Of a stretch of 13,309 nucleotides of DNA, positions 6,012-13,044 are shown in pieces. How positions within the stretch are numbered: the stretch's first letter is position 1; each line of letters starts with the position of its first letter. The notes under the pieces are model-generated. The model was given only the letters and a program-made list of their open reading frames with translations. It was not told where the DNA came from and ran no database searches. The stretch lies in assembly GCA_910586455.1 (NCBI GenBank), contig CAJUHX010000010.1, forward strand, positions 1 through 13,309. Reading direction: 5' to 3'. The position numbers and the translations under genes were made by a program. Source of the DNA: an uncultured Muribaculaceae bacterium (GTDB taxonomy: Bacteria > Bacteroidota > Bacteroidia > Bacteroidales > Muribaculaceae).

Positions 6012-9000
6012 TTATTTTTCGATACCCCAGTTTTTGTTGGGCTCGGGTCCCATCACCAGCTTTAGTTCGCCGCCTTTGAGCAGTTCCTTGGCCGGGAAGC
6101 GGAATGAATTCAGCGGCTTGCCGTTGAGGATTGCGCTCTGAACGTAAATGTTCTTGCGTGAGGCATTTTCGGCTTTGATAGTAAACGATTTGCCGCGTCC
6201 GTAGCGTTCGCCGAGATCAATTGTAACCTCCTCGAACAGCGGGCTGCCGATTTCGTAGGTGGGCTCTACCGCGCAACCGCCGTCGGTCTGGAACAGTCCG
6301 AGCGAGGTCATTATGGCCCATGCGCTCATCTGGCCCTGGTCTTCATCGCCCAGATAGGCGTTGGCTATGCCGTAGCCGTAATAGCGGTCGAGAATCGAGC
6401 GGCTCCAGCGCTGGGTGTTCCATGGCTGGCCGGCGAAGTTAAACAGGTAGGCGAAGTGCATTGACTGCTGATTGCCCTGTACCACCGGGTGATCCCAGTA
6501 CTGGTCGTTGGGAGCGTTGTAACGCCATGCTTCGTCCTGATTGAAGCCCCACAGCAGGCGGTCGACAAAGCGCTTGTGGCCGATTTTCTCTACCAGTGCG
6601 GGCACATCCTGAGGTACGAAGAAGGTCAGCTGCCAGGCGTTGCCTTCCACATAGTGCTGGTTGGCGCCGCTGCGGAAGGGGTCGAAATCCTTGAGCCATT
6701 CGCCCTTGCTGTCGCGCATGTGGCAGTAGCCTTCGTCGCTGATTACGTTGCGCCACCAGTAGCCGCGCTCATTGAATTTGTTGTACAAGTCGGTGTTGCC
6801 GAGGGCTTTTGCAAGCTGGCCCACAGTCCAGTCGTCGTAGGAGTACTCCATTGTGTTGGAGAAGCGACCTTTGTCGTAGGGCACATAGTGGTGTTCCATG
6901 TAGGCGGTGAGGTCGCGGTTGCCGGCGAATCCCTTGTGTACTTTCTGTGCGGGAGTGGTCTGCATCTTCACGGCGGCCTCGAGAGCTTTGGCGCCGTCGA
7001 AGTCGCGTATTCCCATCTGCCATGCGCTTACAATCTGCGGAATCTCATGCTCGCCTACCATCACGGGTATGTAGTTGAGTCCTGCCGGGCCTTTTGCCAG
7101 CCACCCGTTGGCGTCGTACAGGGCGAGCTGCGAGCCTACCCAGCGGCTCGACCATTCGGGAGTTACGAGGTTCCAGAACTGGTTGAGGTTCCAGAAGGTG
7201 TTCCAGAATGCGTCGCAGCCAATCATGCGGTCGTTGGAGGGGTCGGCCACGCGGTGTTTTTTGCCGTCGGTGGCAATCCATTCGCCGTTGTAGTCGCTCC
7301 AGATGTTGCGGCTGCAGAGGGCACGATACATATTGTTGTAGAACTTCTGCTTTTCGATACGGTCGTTCGATTTCACTTTCAGACGGGCAAAGAGGTCGTT
7401 CCATGTGTCAACCTGATTGCGTCGCACGGCTTCGAAATTCCATCCGAAAGGCTCTATTACCTCTTTTTGAAGGTTTTCGGCGGCGTTGGCGATGCTTACC
7501 GGCGATATGGCGGTGCGGACATTCACCACCGGATTCTCGCTTGGGTCGAAGGTGGCGAATACGCCGGCGTGGGTGCATTTGCCCGATTTGAGGCGACGGG
7601 TGTCGGCGGTGATGTTGTCGTCGCACCAGCTGCCCATCGAAAGCATGGGGCGATCAAATTCAATCACAAAGTTTACTACATAGTCCTGGTCGGCGTCGTA
7701 GCTCCATACGCCGGGCGAGAACTGATGGCAGTAGCCCTCGATGCGGGTAGGTGATACCTTTACGACCTCGAGGTCCTGCAGCTGTATGCCGTATTCGGCC
7801 TCGGGGTGCAGTTCTATGAGTATTCGGCCCTCGCCACGGTCGGTGGGGAAGGTGAAACGTTCTACGCCGCAGCGGGTTGTGGCGGTGAGTTCGGCTTTGA
7901 TGCCGTAGTCGGTGAGGTCTACGGCATAGTATCCGATTCCGGCCTGTTCGGTGCGTTTGTCAATGCGCGAGCGGTATCCCTCGTCGGGCTTCTGTTCGTC
8001 GCCCACGCGTACTTTCAGTTCGCCGTTGGCGGCCATTATGCCCAGGCCGCCGAGGGTCCATTCGTGTATGTGGCTGAAGCAGCCTACGTTTTCGAATGAT
8101 GGCTGATATCCGGCCTGCCATCCGCTGTTCTGGTTGTCGGGGCTGAGTTTTACCATGCTGAAGGGCATCCATGGGCCCGGAGCTATCATCCAGCGCGAGT
8201 GGGCTGTTCCTATGCGGGTGTCGACGTAGTCGGCCGGAGTCTGCAGGCGTTGTGGCGCGCGGTTTACTTTGCCGGCTGCTATTGTGCGGTTGTCGCAGAT
8301 TATGCGGTATTTGCTGTCTTTGGCTTTGTCGACAGCGGGCATTGGGGCTTCGAGCTGATAGCGTCCGGTTTCGAGCTTCTGCGACAGTATGGTCTTGCCG
8401 TCGAGCTGTACTTCGACCAGCGGGCTGCCCGAGATGTGTTCGATATCGACAATCATAGGCTGGGTGTCGCCGAGCTGATAGTCGGCACCCTGCACATTGC
8501 GCACGAAAGCGGCCGCCGGAGTGTTGGCCGACGCGCCTTTGGGGCCGTTGATGGCCAGATGGTCGAACAGAATCCATGAACCTTCGAGAACGGTGATTGT
8601 GACTTCGTTGCCGCCTTTGTGCAGCACACCCTTGTCGAGGGGCATCACAATTTTATAAGGGGTGGCCTCTGAGAGGTCGCCGGTAATGGATTTGGTTTCC
8701 ACTGCCTTTTCGTCCTGTTTGGGCTTGCGTTGAGGCACCGACTTGCCGTCCGGTGCCGTGAGTTGGCAGTATGCGTCCTGGTTGTTTACGGTTACTTTTA
8801 TCAGCGGCAGGAAGTTTTTGGAGTAGTCGGCCAGGTCGAGTTCGAGCGCATAGCCGTCTTTGTCGGCATTTTTGTCGAGGTCGAACAGAACATTCACCTG
8901 ATGTGTGCGCCATCCCGAAGTGGGCCATGTGCCGCCCCAGGTGTCGGCGGGGCCGGGGAGAACATACGGAAAGTCGGCCTTGGGATTCGATACTCCTATA

Positions 9001-9188
9001 ATGTAGTATTTGTCTTCATAGCCGAAATCGTTTGCAAGAAACTGTTTGTACCCGTCCGGAGCCAGTGCGAATTCGGCTGCCGAATTGTCGGCTTTGCCTA
9101 TGGCCCACAGAATGTTGGCGGGGCGTTCGGCGGCCAGATTAAGGCTGAGCAGACCGGCGGATAGCAGTGGTAATAATTGTTTGTTCAT
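6012..9188 (-). CDS. GH92 family alpha-mannosidase with N-terminal accessory domains
   Basis: This exported exo-acting, metal-dependent alpha-mannosidase has 1058 residues from the start used here. MNKQLLPLLSAGLLSLNLAA is a signal peptide. A longer frame opens at 9293, but that extension begins upstream of the predicted promoter and lacks a signal peptide. Residues about 23-215 look like a beta-sandwich accessory domain (NILWAIGKADNSAAEF... WILFDHLAINGP), followed by a smaller beta region to about 310. The GH92 region begins near 318 (DYVDTRIGTAHSRW). Glu848 in YVEGNAWQ corresponds to the general acid of BT3990. Asp948 and Asp950 in GDEDQGQMSAW correspond to the general-base region. The C-terminus (IYVQSAILNGKPLNSF... 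MGPEPNKNWG) is canonical. The HSRW motif replaces the more usual GHGHT[FY]PGA. Linkage specificity is unknown. It probably acts on N-glycan or yeast-type mannan. Confidence 0.92.
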   Translation of the reverse strand: MNKQLLPLLSAGLLSLNLAAERPANILWAIGKADNSAAEFALAPDGYKQFLANDFGYEDKYYIIGVSNPKADFPYVLPGPADTWGGTWPTSGWRTHQVNVLFDLDKNADKDGYALELDLADYSKNFLPLIKVTVNNQDAYCQLTAPDGKSVPQRKPKQDEKAVETKSITGDLSEATPYKIVMPLDKGVLHKGGNEVTITVLEGSWILFDHLAINGPKGASANTPAAAFVRNVQGADYQLGDTQPMIVDIEHISGSPLVEVQLDGKTILSQKLETGRYQLEAPMPAVDKAKDSKYRIICDNRTIAAGKVNRAPQRLQTPADYVDTRIGTAHSRWMIAPGPWMPFSMVKLSPDNQNSGWQAGYQPSFENVGCFSHIHEWTLGGLGIMAANGELKVRVGDEQKPDEGYRSRIDKRTEQAGIGYYAVDLTDYGIKAELTATTRCGVERFTFPTDRGEGRILIELHPEAEYGIQLQDLEVVKVSPTRIEGYCHQFSPGVWSYDADQDYVVNFVIEFDRPMLSMGSWCDDNITADTRRLKSGKCTHAGVFATFDPSENPVVNVRTAISPVSIANAAENLQKEVIEPFGWNFEAVRRNQVDTWNDLFARLKVKSNDRIEKQKFYNNMYRALCSRNIWSDYNGEWIATDGKKHRVADPSNDRMIGCDAFWNTFWNLNQFWNLVTPEWSSRWVGSQLALYDANGWLAKGPAGLNYIPVMVGEHEIPQIVSAWQMGIRDFDGAKALEAAVKMQTTPAQKVHKGFAGNRDLTAYMEHHYVPYDKGRFSNTMEYSYDDWTVGQLAKALGNTDLYNKFNERGYWWRNVISDEGYCHMRDSKGEWLKDFDPFRSGANQHYVEGNAWQLTFFVPQDVPALVEKIGHKRFVDRLLWGFNQDEAWRYNAPNDQYWDHPVVQGNQQSMHFAYLFNFAGQPWNTQRWSRSILDRYYGYGIANAYLGDEDQGQMSAWAIMTSLGLFQTDGGCAVEPTYEIGSPLFEEVTIDLGERYGRGKSFTIKAENASRKNIYVQSAILNGKPLNSFRFPAKELLKGGELKLVMGPEPNKNWGIEK

Positions 9189-9223
9189 TTGTTTGTTAAA
9201 TGTTATGTTCAGACAATGCGGTA

Positions 9224-9231
9224 CAAAGTAA
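9224..9231 (-). promoter_or_regulatory. Predicted -7 box of the GH92 gene
   Basis: The minus strand reads TTACTTTG followed by TA. This is the same variant of the Bacteroidetes -7 element seen before acpP. It ends 35 bases before the ATG at 9188. If it is used, transcription begins near 9217, downstream of the alternative ATG at 9293, which decides the start codon. Confidence 0.5.
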
Positions 9232-9246
9232 GCTAAAAATCTGCTT

Positions 9247-9281
9247 ATACGCAAGTGTTTTTGCGTATTTTTTGATACGCA
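9247..9281. promoter_or_regulatory. Palindromic candidate operator with three atacgca-type arms
   Basis: The sequence atacgca occurs at 9247-9253 and 9275-9281, and its complement tgcgtat at 9262-9268. The last two arms form a perfect 7-bp inverted repeat around tttttg. The block starts 16 bases upstream of the -7 box of GH92, where a -33 element or a repressor would bind. Read as RNA it is also a weak hairpin. The operator role is inferred. Confidence 0.4.
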
Positions 9282-9362
9282 CACTAAAAACACCTTGGTA
9301 TATAGCCGATAAATTGGCGATAATGTAAGGTGTTATAAAGAAAATGTGTGAAAAACGGAGAT

Positions 9363-9380
9363 TATATGTGTGAACATATA
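9363..9380. promoter_or_regulatory. 18-base palindrome, candidate regulator site
   Basis: The arms tatatgt and acatata are perfect inverted repeats separated by gtga. The site is about 130 bases upstream of the predicted start of transcription of the GH38-like gene. The inner atgtgtgaa also occurs at 9344-9352. A dimeric regulator could bind here, but the A/T-rich background makes chance palindromes fairly common. Confidence 0.3.
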
Positions 9381-9407
9381 TCCGCTACACTATGTGGCTT
9401 ATACAAA

Positions 9408-9440
9408 ATGCTAAGTAATAGGCATATATGCTAAGTTATA
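9408..9440 (+). promoter_or_regulatory. Tandem 13-base repeats upstream of the GH38-like promoter
   Basis: The word atgctaagtaata at 9408-9420 recurs as atgctaagttata at 9428-9440, matching at 12 of 13 bases with a 20-base period, close to two helical turns. The pair ends 55 bases before the -7 box at 9496, a usual position for activator sites. The regulator is unknown. Confidence 0.4.
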
Positions 9441-9495
9441 AATTGTTTTGAAAAATATTTGGCAAATAATTGTATAATATTCAAAAGAAAATTAT

Positions 9496-9503
9496 TAACT
9501 TTG
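9496..9503 (+). promoter_or_regulatory. Predicted -7 box of the GH38-like operon
   Basis: TAACTTTG is a full match to the Bacteroidetes TAnnTTTG consensus, followed by CG. A TTG at 9470-9472 could be a loosely spaced -33 element (23 bases). Transcription would start near 9510. The ATG at 9518 would then have almost no leader, while the ATG at 9554 would have about 44 bases. Confidence 0.6.
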
Positions 9504-9553
9504 CGCGGTGAATATGTATGAACAAAGTAAACCTAATCAGACTTAACGGTCAA

Positions 9554-12500
9554 ATGAACTCTAAACTTAATGTATTTCTTGCAGCATGCGCACTGACGCT
9601 GGCCGGCACCGACGCTGATGCCCGAGCGGTGAAACTGTATCAGCAGGTGCCGTCGTCGAATGTCAAGGCAAGCGCAAGCAGCGCAATCAAGAGCTCCCCC
9701 GCTTCGAATGCTGTCGACGGCAAGGGCATGCTTGACGAATGTCATGTGGCTAATAACCTCGGCGAAGGCATGTGGGTGTCGGCGGTATCTAAAAACAAGG
9801 TGCGTTACAGCAAAGCCACCCGCGAAGGTGCTGTATGGTTCCTTTGCTCGTTCGACAATCCCACCGATATAGAGCAGCTGCGTGTGTGGAATCATAACCA
9901 GAACGAACATACCCGCCGCGGCCTCAAAAAAGTATATATTGAATACTCCGCCGACGGCTCGAAATGGAATCTGCTTGCCGACGGCTCTCGCGACTACCAT
10001 ATAATACCCGAGTCGAAAGGCCGTAACCCCGAGGAGGCCGATTACATATTCTCTTTTCCGAAAATTAACGCGCGCTACGTGTGTATAACGGCAGCAGCCG
10101 GTGGCGAGGGCAACTACTACGACCGCGAAAACGCTATTATAATGCGCGAGGCCGCCGATATGCACCAGAACCCCGACTACTACGGTCTGGCCGAACTGCG
10201 TTTTTATAACAGTGCGTCCGCTTCGACCTATTCGCTTGATAAAATCACCGCTCTGACCCCTAAATTCTCGCAGGGCTACCGCAAGACAGAGCAGGGGCCG
10301 GCGCGTGAGTTCAGTGTCAGCTTCGACAAACCCTTGTATTGCGGCGGCACACTGTCGTTTCTGATGAACGGCAAAGCCTGGGAGGCCAAGATAGCGCCGT
10401 CGCCCGAGGGTATCACCCGATATGAAGGTCTTTTCCCAGCAGGTTATATGGAGGAGAAAACAACCCTGGTGACCACGTTCCGCAGCGAGCAGGGCAGGGT
10501 AGTACGCACCGACGAAGTGCCTGCGGCACGCAAGTGGGTGGTGGCCTTTTTTCCTCACTCACACCAGGATATAGGATACACCCACCGGCAGAACGATGTA
10601 ATGCGGCTGCAGTGGCGCAACCTTGAACGCGCCATGGAAATGGCCGACCGCACTCGCGAGTACCCCCAGGGAGCACGTTATAAATGGAATACCGAAGCAA
10701 CCTGGTCTATAATGGGTTATCTGCAGGAGTACGCCGGTACCGACAAGGCCCGGCGAGTGATTGACGCCATAAAGCGTGGCGACATCTGTGTCGACGCCTG
10801 CATAGGCAGTGAGCTTACAGGCATCAGCCGGCAGGAGGAGCTGATGCATTATTTCGACGATGCCCACCGTATCGAGGCTATGACAGGAGTGCCGTGCAAC
10901 ACCGCCATGATGAGCGATGTGCCCGGTCAGGTATGGGGTCTGGTAACTGCTATGGCCAACAACGGAGTAAAATACTATTCGCCCGGTCCTAATTATGTGC
11001 CTTTCTACGGTAAGATAGGCAACGACAGAGCCGGAGCGCTGCATATCGACTGGGGCGACCGCCCCTTCTACTGGCAATCGCAGTCGGGTACCGACAAGGT
11101 ACTTGTCTGGGAGGCCGGCAGAGGATATTCATGGTTTCACGGCTGGCTTGCCGGACGTCTGTCGGTGTGTGGCGTAGAGCCTATATGGGAGTATCTGCAG
11201 GAGCTTGAAACAGACCGTTTTCCGTATAACACATGCTATCTGCGATATACAGTACACGGCGACAACGGACCACCGGACGAACTTATGCCTGAGGTAATTA
11301 AAGATTGGAATGAACGCTATGATTCACCTCATTTCTGTATCTCGACATCGCGCGAATTTTTCGAAGCCTTCGAAAAGGAATACGGCGATGTATTGCCGGT
11401 GTATGCCGGCGACATGACTCCGACCTGGGAAGACGGTGCCGCCTCCACGGCCCGCGAAACCGCCATGAACCGCGAAAGCGCGGCCCGTCTTGCCCGGACC
11501 GGTATTCTATGGACTATGTATCGCCCCGGCGAGGCTGCTCCGAATAACGACTTCGATGAGGCCTGGAAAAATGTGGCGCTCTTCTCCGAACATACCTGGG
11601 GTGCGGCCGGCAGCGGTCCGGAGCCCGATTCCAAGTTTACAAAAGACCTGTGGGCCGGCAAAAAAATGTATGCCGACAGCGCTTACAGCCAGTCGATGAG
11701 GCTGTACGACAATGCCCTGCCTATTGATTGCAATGGCTCGAGAGTGCATGTGGCCAATACCTCGGCCTGGCAGCGTACCGATGTGGTGGTGATGGACGGT
11801 CCATTCGACAGCAAGCGTCAGCAGCTGGTTAATCAGGCCGGCGAGGCTGTTGAGGTGCAGTGTCTTTCCGACGGTCGATGGGCCTTCATAGCCGAGAATA
11901 TACCCGCCCTTTCGTCGGTGGTTTATGAAATAAAGCCGACAGGTAAAAAGCGTACTGCAAAGGCTGTGGCCGATGCGGTGAAGACTGCCGCCTATTCGCT
12001 CGACAACGGACTGGTAAGCATTGCGGTAAATCCGGCCGACGGCACTATCAGCTCGCTGCGCATGGCCGGCGACGATTTCGAGTATGCCGGAGAGAGCGGC
12101 CTCAATGCCTATCATTACTCGGGCCACCGTTCGGTCGACCCGCAGACAATCACTGCCGTAAAGAGCGTGAAACTGATTGACAACGGCCCGGTTATGGCCA
12201 CACTGCGCATTGAATCGAATGCTCCGGGCTGCAACGCGCTTATCCGCGATGTGACACTCTACCGAGGACTCCGGAGAGTAGATGTGGTAAACAGAATTGA
12301 CAAACAGGACATACGCAAGAAAGAGAACGTACGCTTTGTGTTCCCGTTCAATTTTCCGCACCCCGATATAGCCATCGACCTTGCCATGAGCGAGATGCAC
12401 CCCGAGCGCGAGCAGCTTTCAGGTGTGAACAAACATTATTACTCGCTGCAGAACGGCCTGTCGGTAGGCGACCTCGAACACGGCATCTGCATGACCTCGG

Positions 12501-13042
12501 TCGATGCCCCCTTTGTGGAGTTCGGCTCCGCCTCGGGCGAGGATTACCGCCTTAATCCCCGCCACGGCTACGGCTGGTGGCGCATGGCCCGGATATCGCC
12601 TGTAGTGTATTCGTGGGTGATGACCAATACCTGGGGTACCAATTACAAGGCATCGCAGGGCGGCGAGGCTACATTCCGCTACACTCTCGAGCCGGGCAAC
12701 CCGCACGACCTGTGCCTTAAACAGCGCGGTTTCGAGCGTGAGCATCCGCTGGTGGCATTCCGTTCCGAGTCCTCGCAGGGTGTCGACTGTCTGTTCCGCC
12801 TCAAGGGCAACAACAAGATAGCCGTGTCGGACATCCGTCCGTCGAAAGACAACAGCGCCTACATAGTGCGCCTGCACAATATGGACAAAGAAGCCGTGCG
12901 CACCGCCTTCGAATGGGGTAGTCTGAAAGGTGCGGAGGTAGCCCGCTGCGACTGGCGCGAGGAGGCTCTTTCGCCTGTCGACCCCGACTCGTTCTGGCTC
13001 AAACCATACGAATATACCATGTTGAAAATCACAATCAAATAA
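9554..13042 (+). CDS. GH38-like alpha-mannosidase with discoidin-like N-terminal domain
   Basis: A very large exported protein of 1162 residues from the start chosen. An in-frame ATG at 9518 adds 12 residues but lies only about 8 bases after the predicted transcription start. The N-terminus MNSKLNVFLAACALTLAG with ADARA looks like a signal peptide; LAAC could be a lipobox, but the hydrophobic run before it is short. Residues about 36-218 form an F5/8 type C (discoidin) like beta-sandwich. The GH38 catalytic region starts near 327 with FFPHSHQDIGYTH. By comparison with fly Golgi mannosidase II, His337 and Asp339 are zinc ligands, Asp455 in MMSDVPGQ is ligand and nucleophile, and His568 in YTVHGDNGPPDE is the possible fourth ligand. 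A C-terminal beta region (from about 800) matches the GH38 layout. It probably removes mannose from glycans. The family is reasonably sure; the activity is not proven. Confidence 0.85.
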   Translation: MNSKLNVFLAACALTLAGTDADARAVKLYQQVPSSNVKASASSAIKSSPASNAVDGKGMLDECHVANNLGEGMWVSAVSKNKVRYSKATREGAVWFLCSFDNPTDIEQLRVWNHNQNEHTRRGLKKVYIEYSADGSKWNLLADGSRDYHIIPESKGRNPEEADYIFSFPKINARYVCITAAAGGEGNYYDRENAIIMREAADMHQNPDYYGLAELRFYNSASASTYSLDKITALTPKFSQGYRKTEQGPAREFSVSFDKPLYCGGTLSFLMNGKAWEAKIAPSPEGITRYEGLFPAGYMEEKTTLVTTFRSEQGRVVRTDEVPAARKWVVAFFPHSHQDIGYTHRQNDVMRLQWRNLERAMEMADRTREYPQGARYKWNTEATWSIMGYLQEYAGTDKARRVIDAIKRGDICVDACIGSELTGISRQEELMHYFDDAHRIEAMTGVPCNTAMMSDVPGQVWGLVTAMANNGVKYYSPGPNYVPFYGKIGNDRAGALHIDWGDRPFYWQSQSGTDKVLVWEAGRGYSWFHGWLAGRLSVCGVEPIWEYLQELETDRFPYNTCYLRYTVHGDNGPPDELMPEVIKDWNERYDSPHFCISTSREFFEAFEKEYGDVLPVYAGDMTPTWEDGAASTARETAMNRESAARLARTGILWTMYRPGEAAPNNDFDEAWKNVALFSEHTWGAAGSGPEPDSKFTKDLWAGKKMYADSAYSQSMRLYDNALPIDCNGSRVHVANTSAWQRTDVVVMDGPFDSKRQQLVNQAGEAVEVQCLSDGRWAFIAENIPALSSVVYEIKPTGKKRTAKAVADAVKTAAYSLDNGLVSIAVNPADGTISSLRMAGDDFEYAGESGLNAYHYSGHRSVDPQTITAVKSVKLIDNGPVMATLRIESNAPGCNALIRDVTLYRGLRRVDVVNRIDKQDIRKKENVRFVFPFNFPHPDIAIDLAMSEMHPEREQLSGVNKHYYSLQNGLSVGDLEHGICMTSVDAPFVEFGSASGEDYRLNPRHGYGWWRMARISPVVYSWVMTNTWGTNYKASQGGEATFRYTLEPGNPHDLCLKQRGFEREHPLVAFRSESSQGVDCLFRLKGNNKIAVSDIRPSKDNSAYIVRLHNMDKEAVRTAFEWGSLKGAEVARCDWREEALSPVDPDSFWLKPYEYTMLKITIK

Positions 13043-13044
13043 TT

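Larger units (their letters stand above)
9189..9553. other. Divergent regulatory region between the GH92 and GH38-like genes
   Basis: This AT-rich stretch of 365 bases has no gene that I can support. It contains a promoter-like box facing left (9224-9231) and one facing right (9496-9503). Between them are a set of atacgca/tgcgtat arms (9247-9281), an 18-base palindrome (9363-9380), a nine-base direct repeat atgtgtgaa at 9344-9352 and 9366-9374 (22 bases apart), and a 13-base tandem repeat at 9408-9420 and 9428-9440. These are listed separately where they are strong enough. The density of repeats suggests binding sites for one or more regulators. Confidence 0.6.

Noticed and set aside
6489..7754. 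421-codon open frame on the plus strand, antisense to the GH92 gene
   Set aside because: The opposite strand encodes a clear GH92 domain with catalytic motifs. The antisense translation has low-complexity Val/Ala/Gly-rich content and no recognisable domain, as expected from the codon bias of the real gene.
9533..10558. 341-codon minus-strand frame opposite the GH38-like gene
   Set aside because: The sense strand encodes a signal peptide, a discoidin-like domain and the GH38 motif continuously. The antisense product looks like codon-bias shadow.
11507..12400. 297-codon minus-strand frame opposite the GH38-like gene
   Set aside because: The same reasoning applies: no domain, no start context, and a continuous real gene on the other strand.
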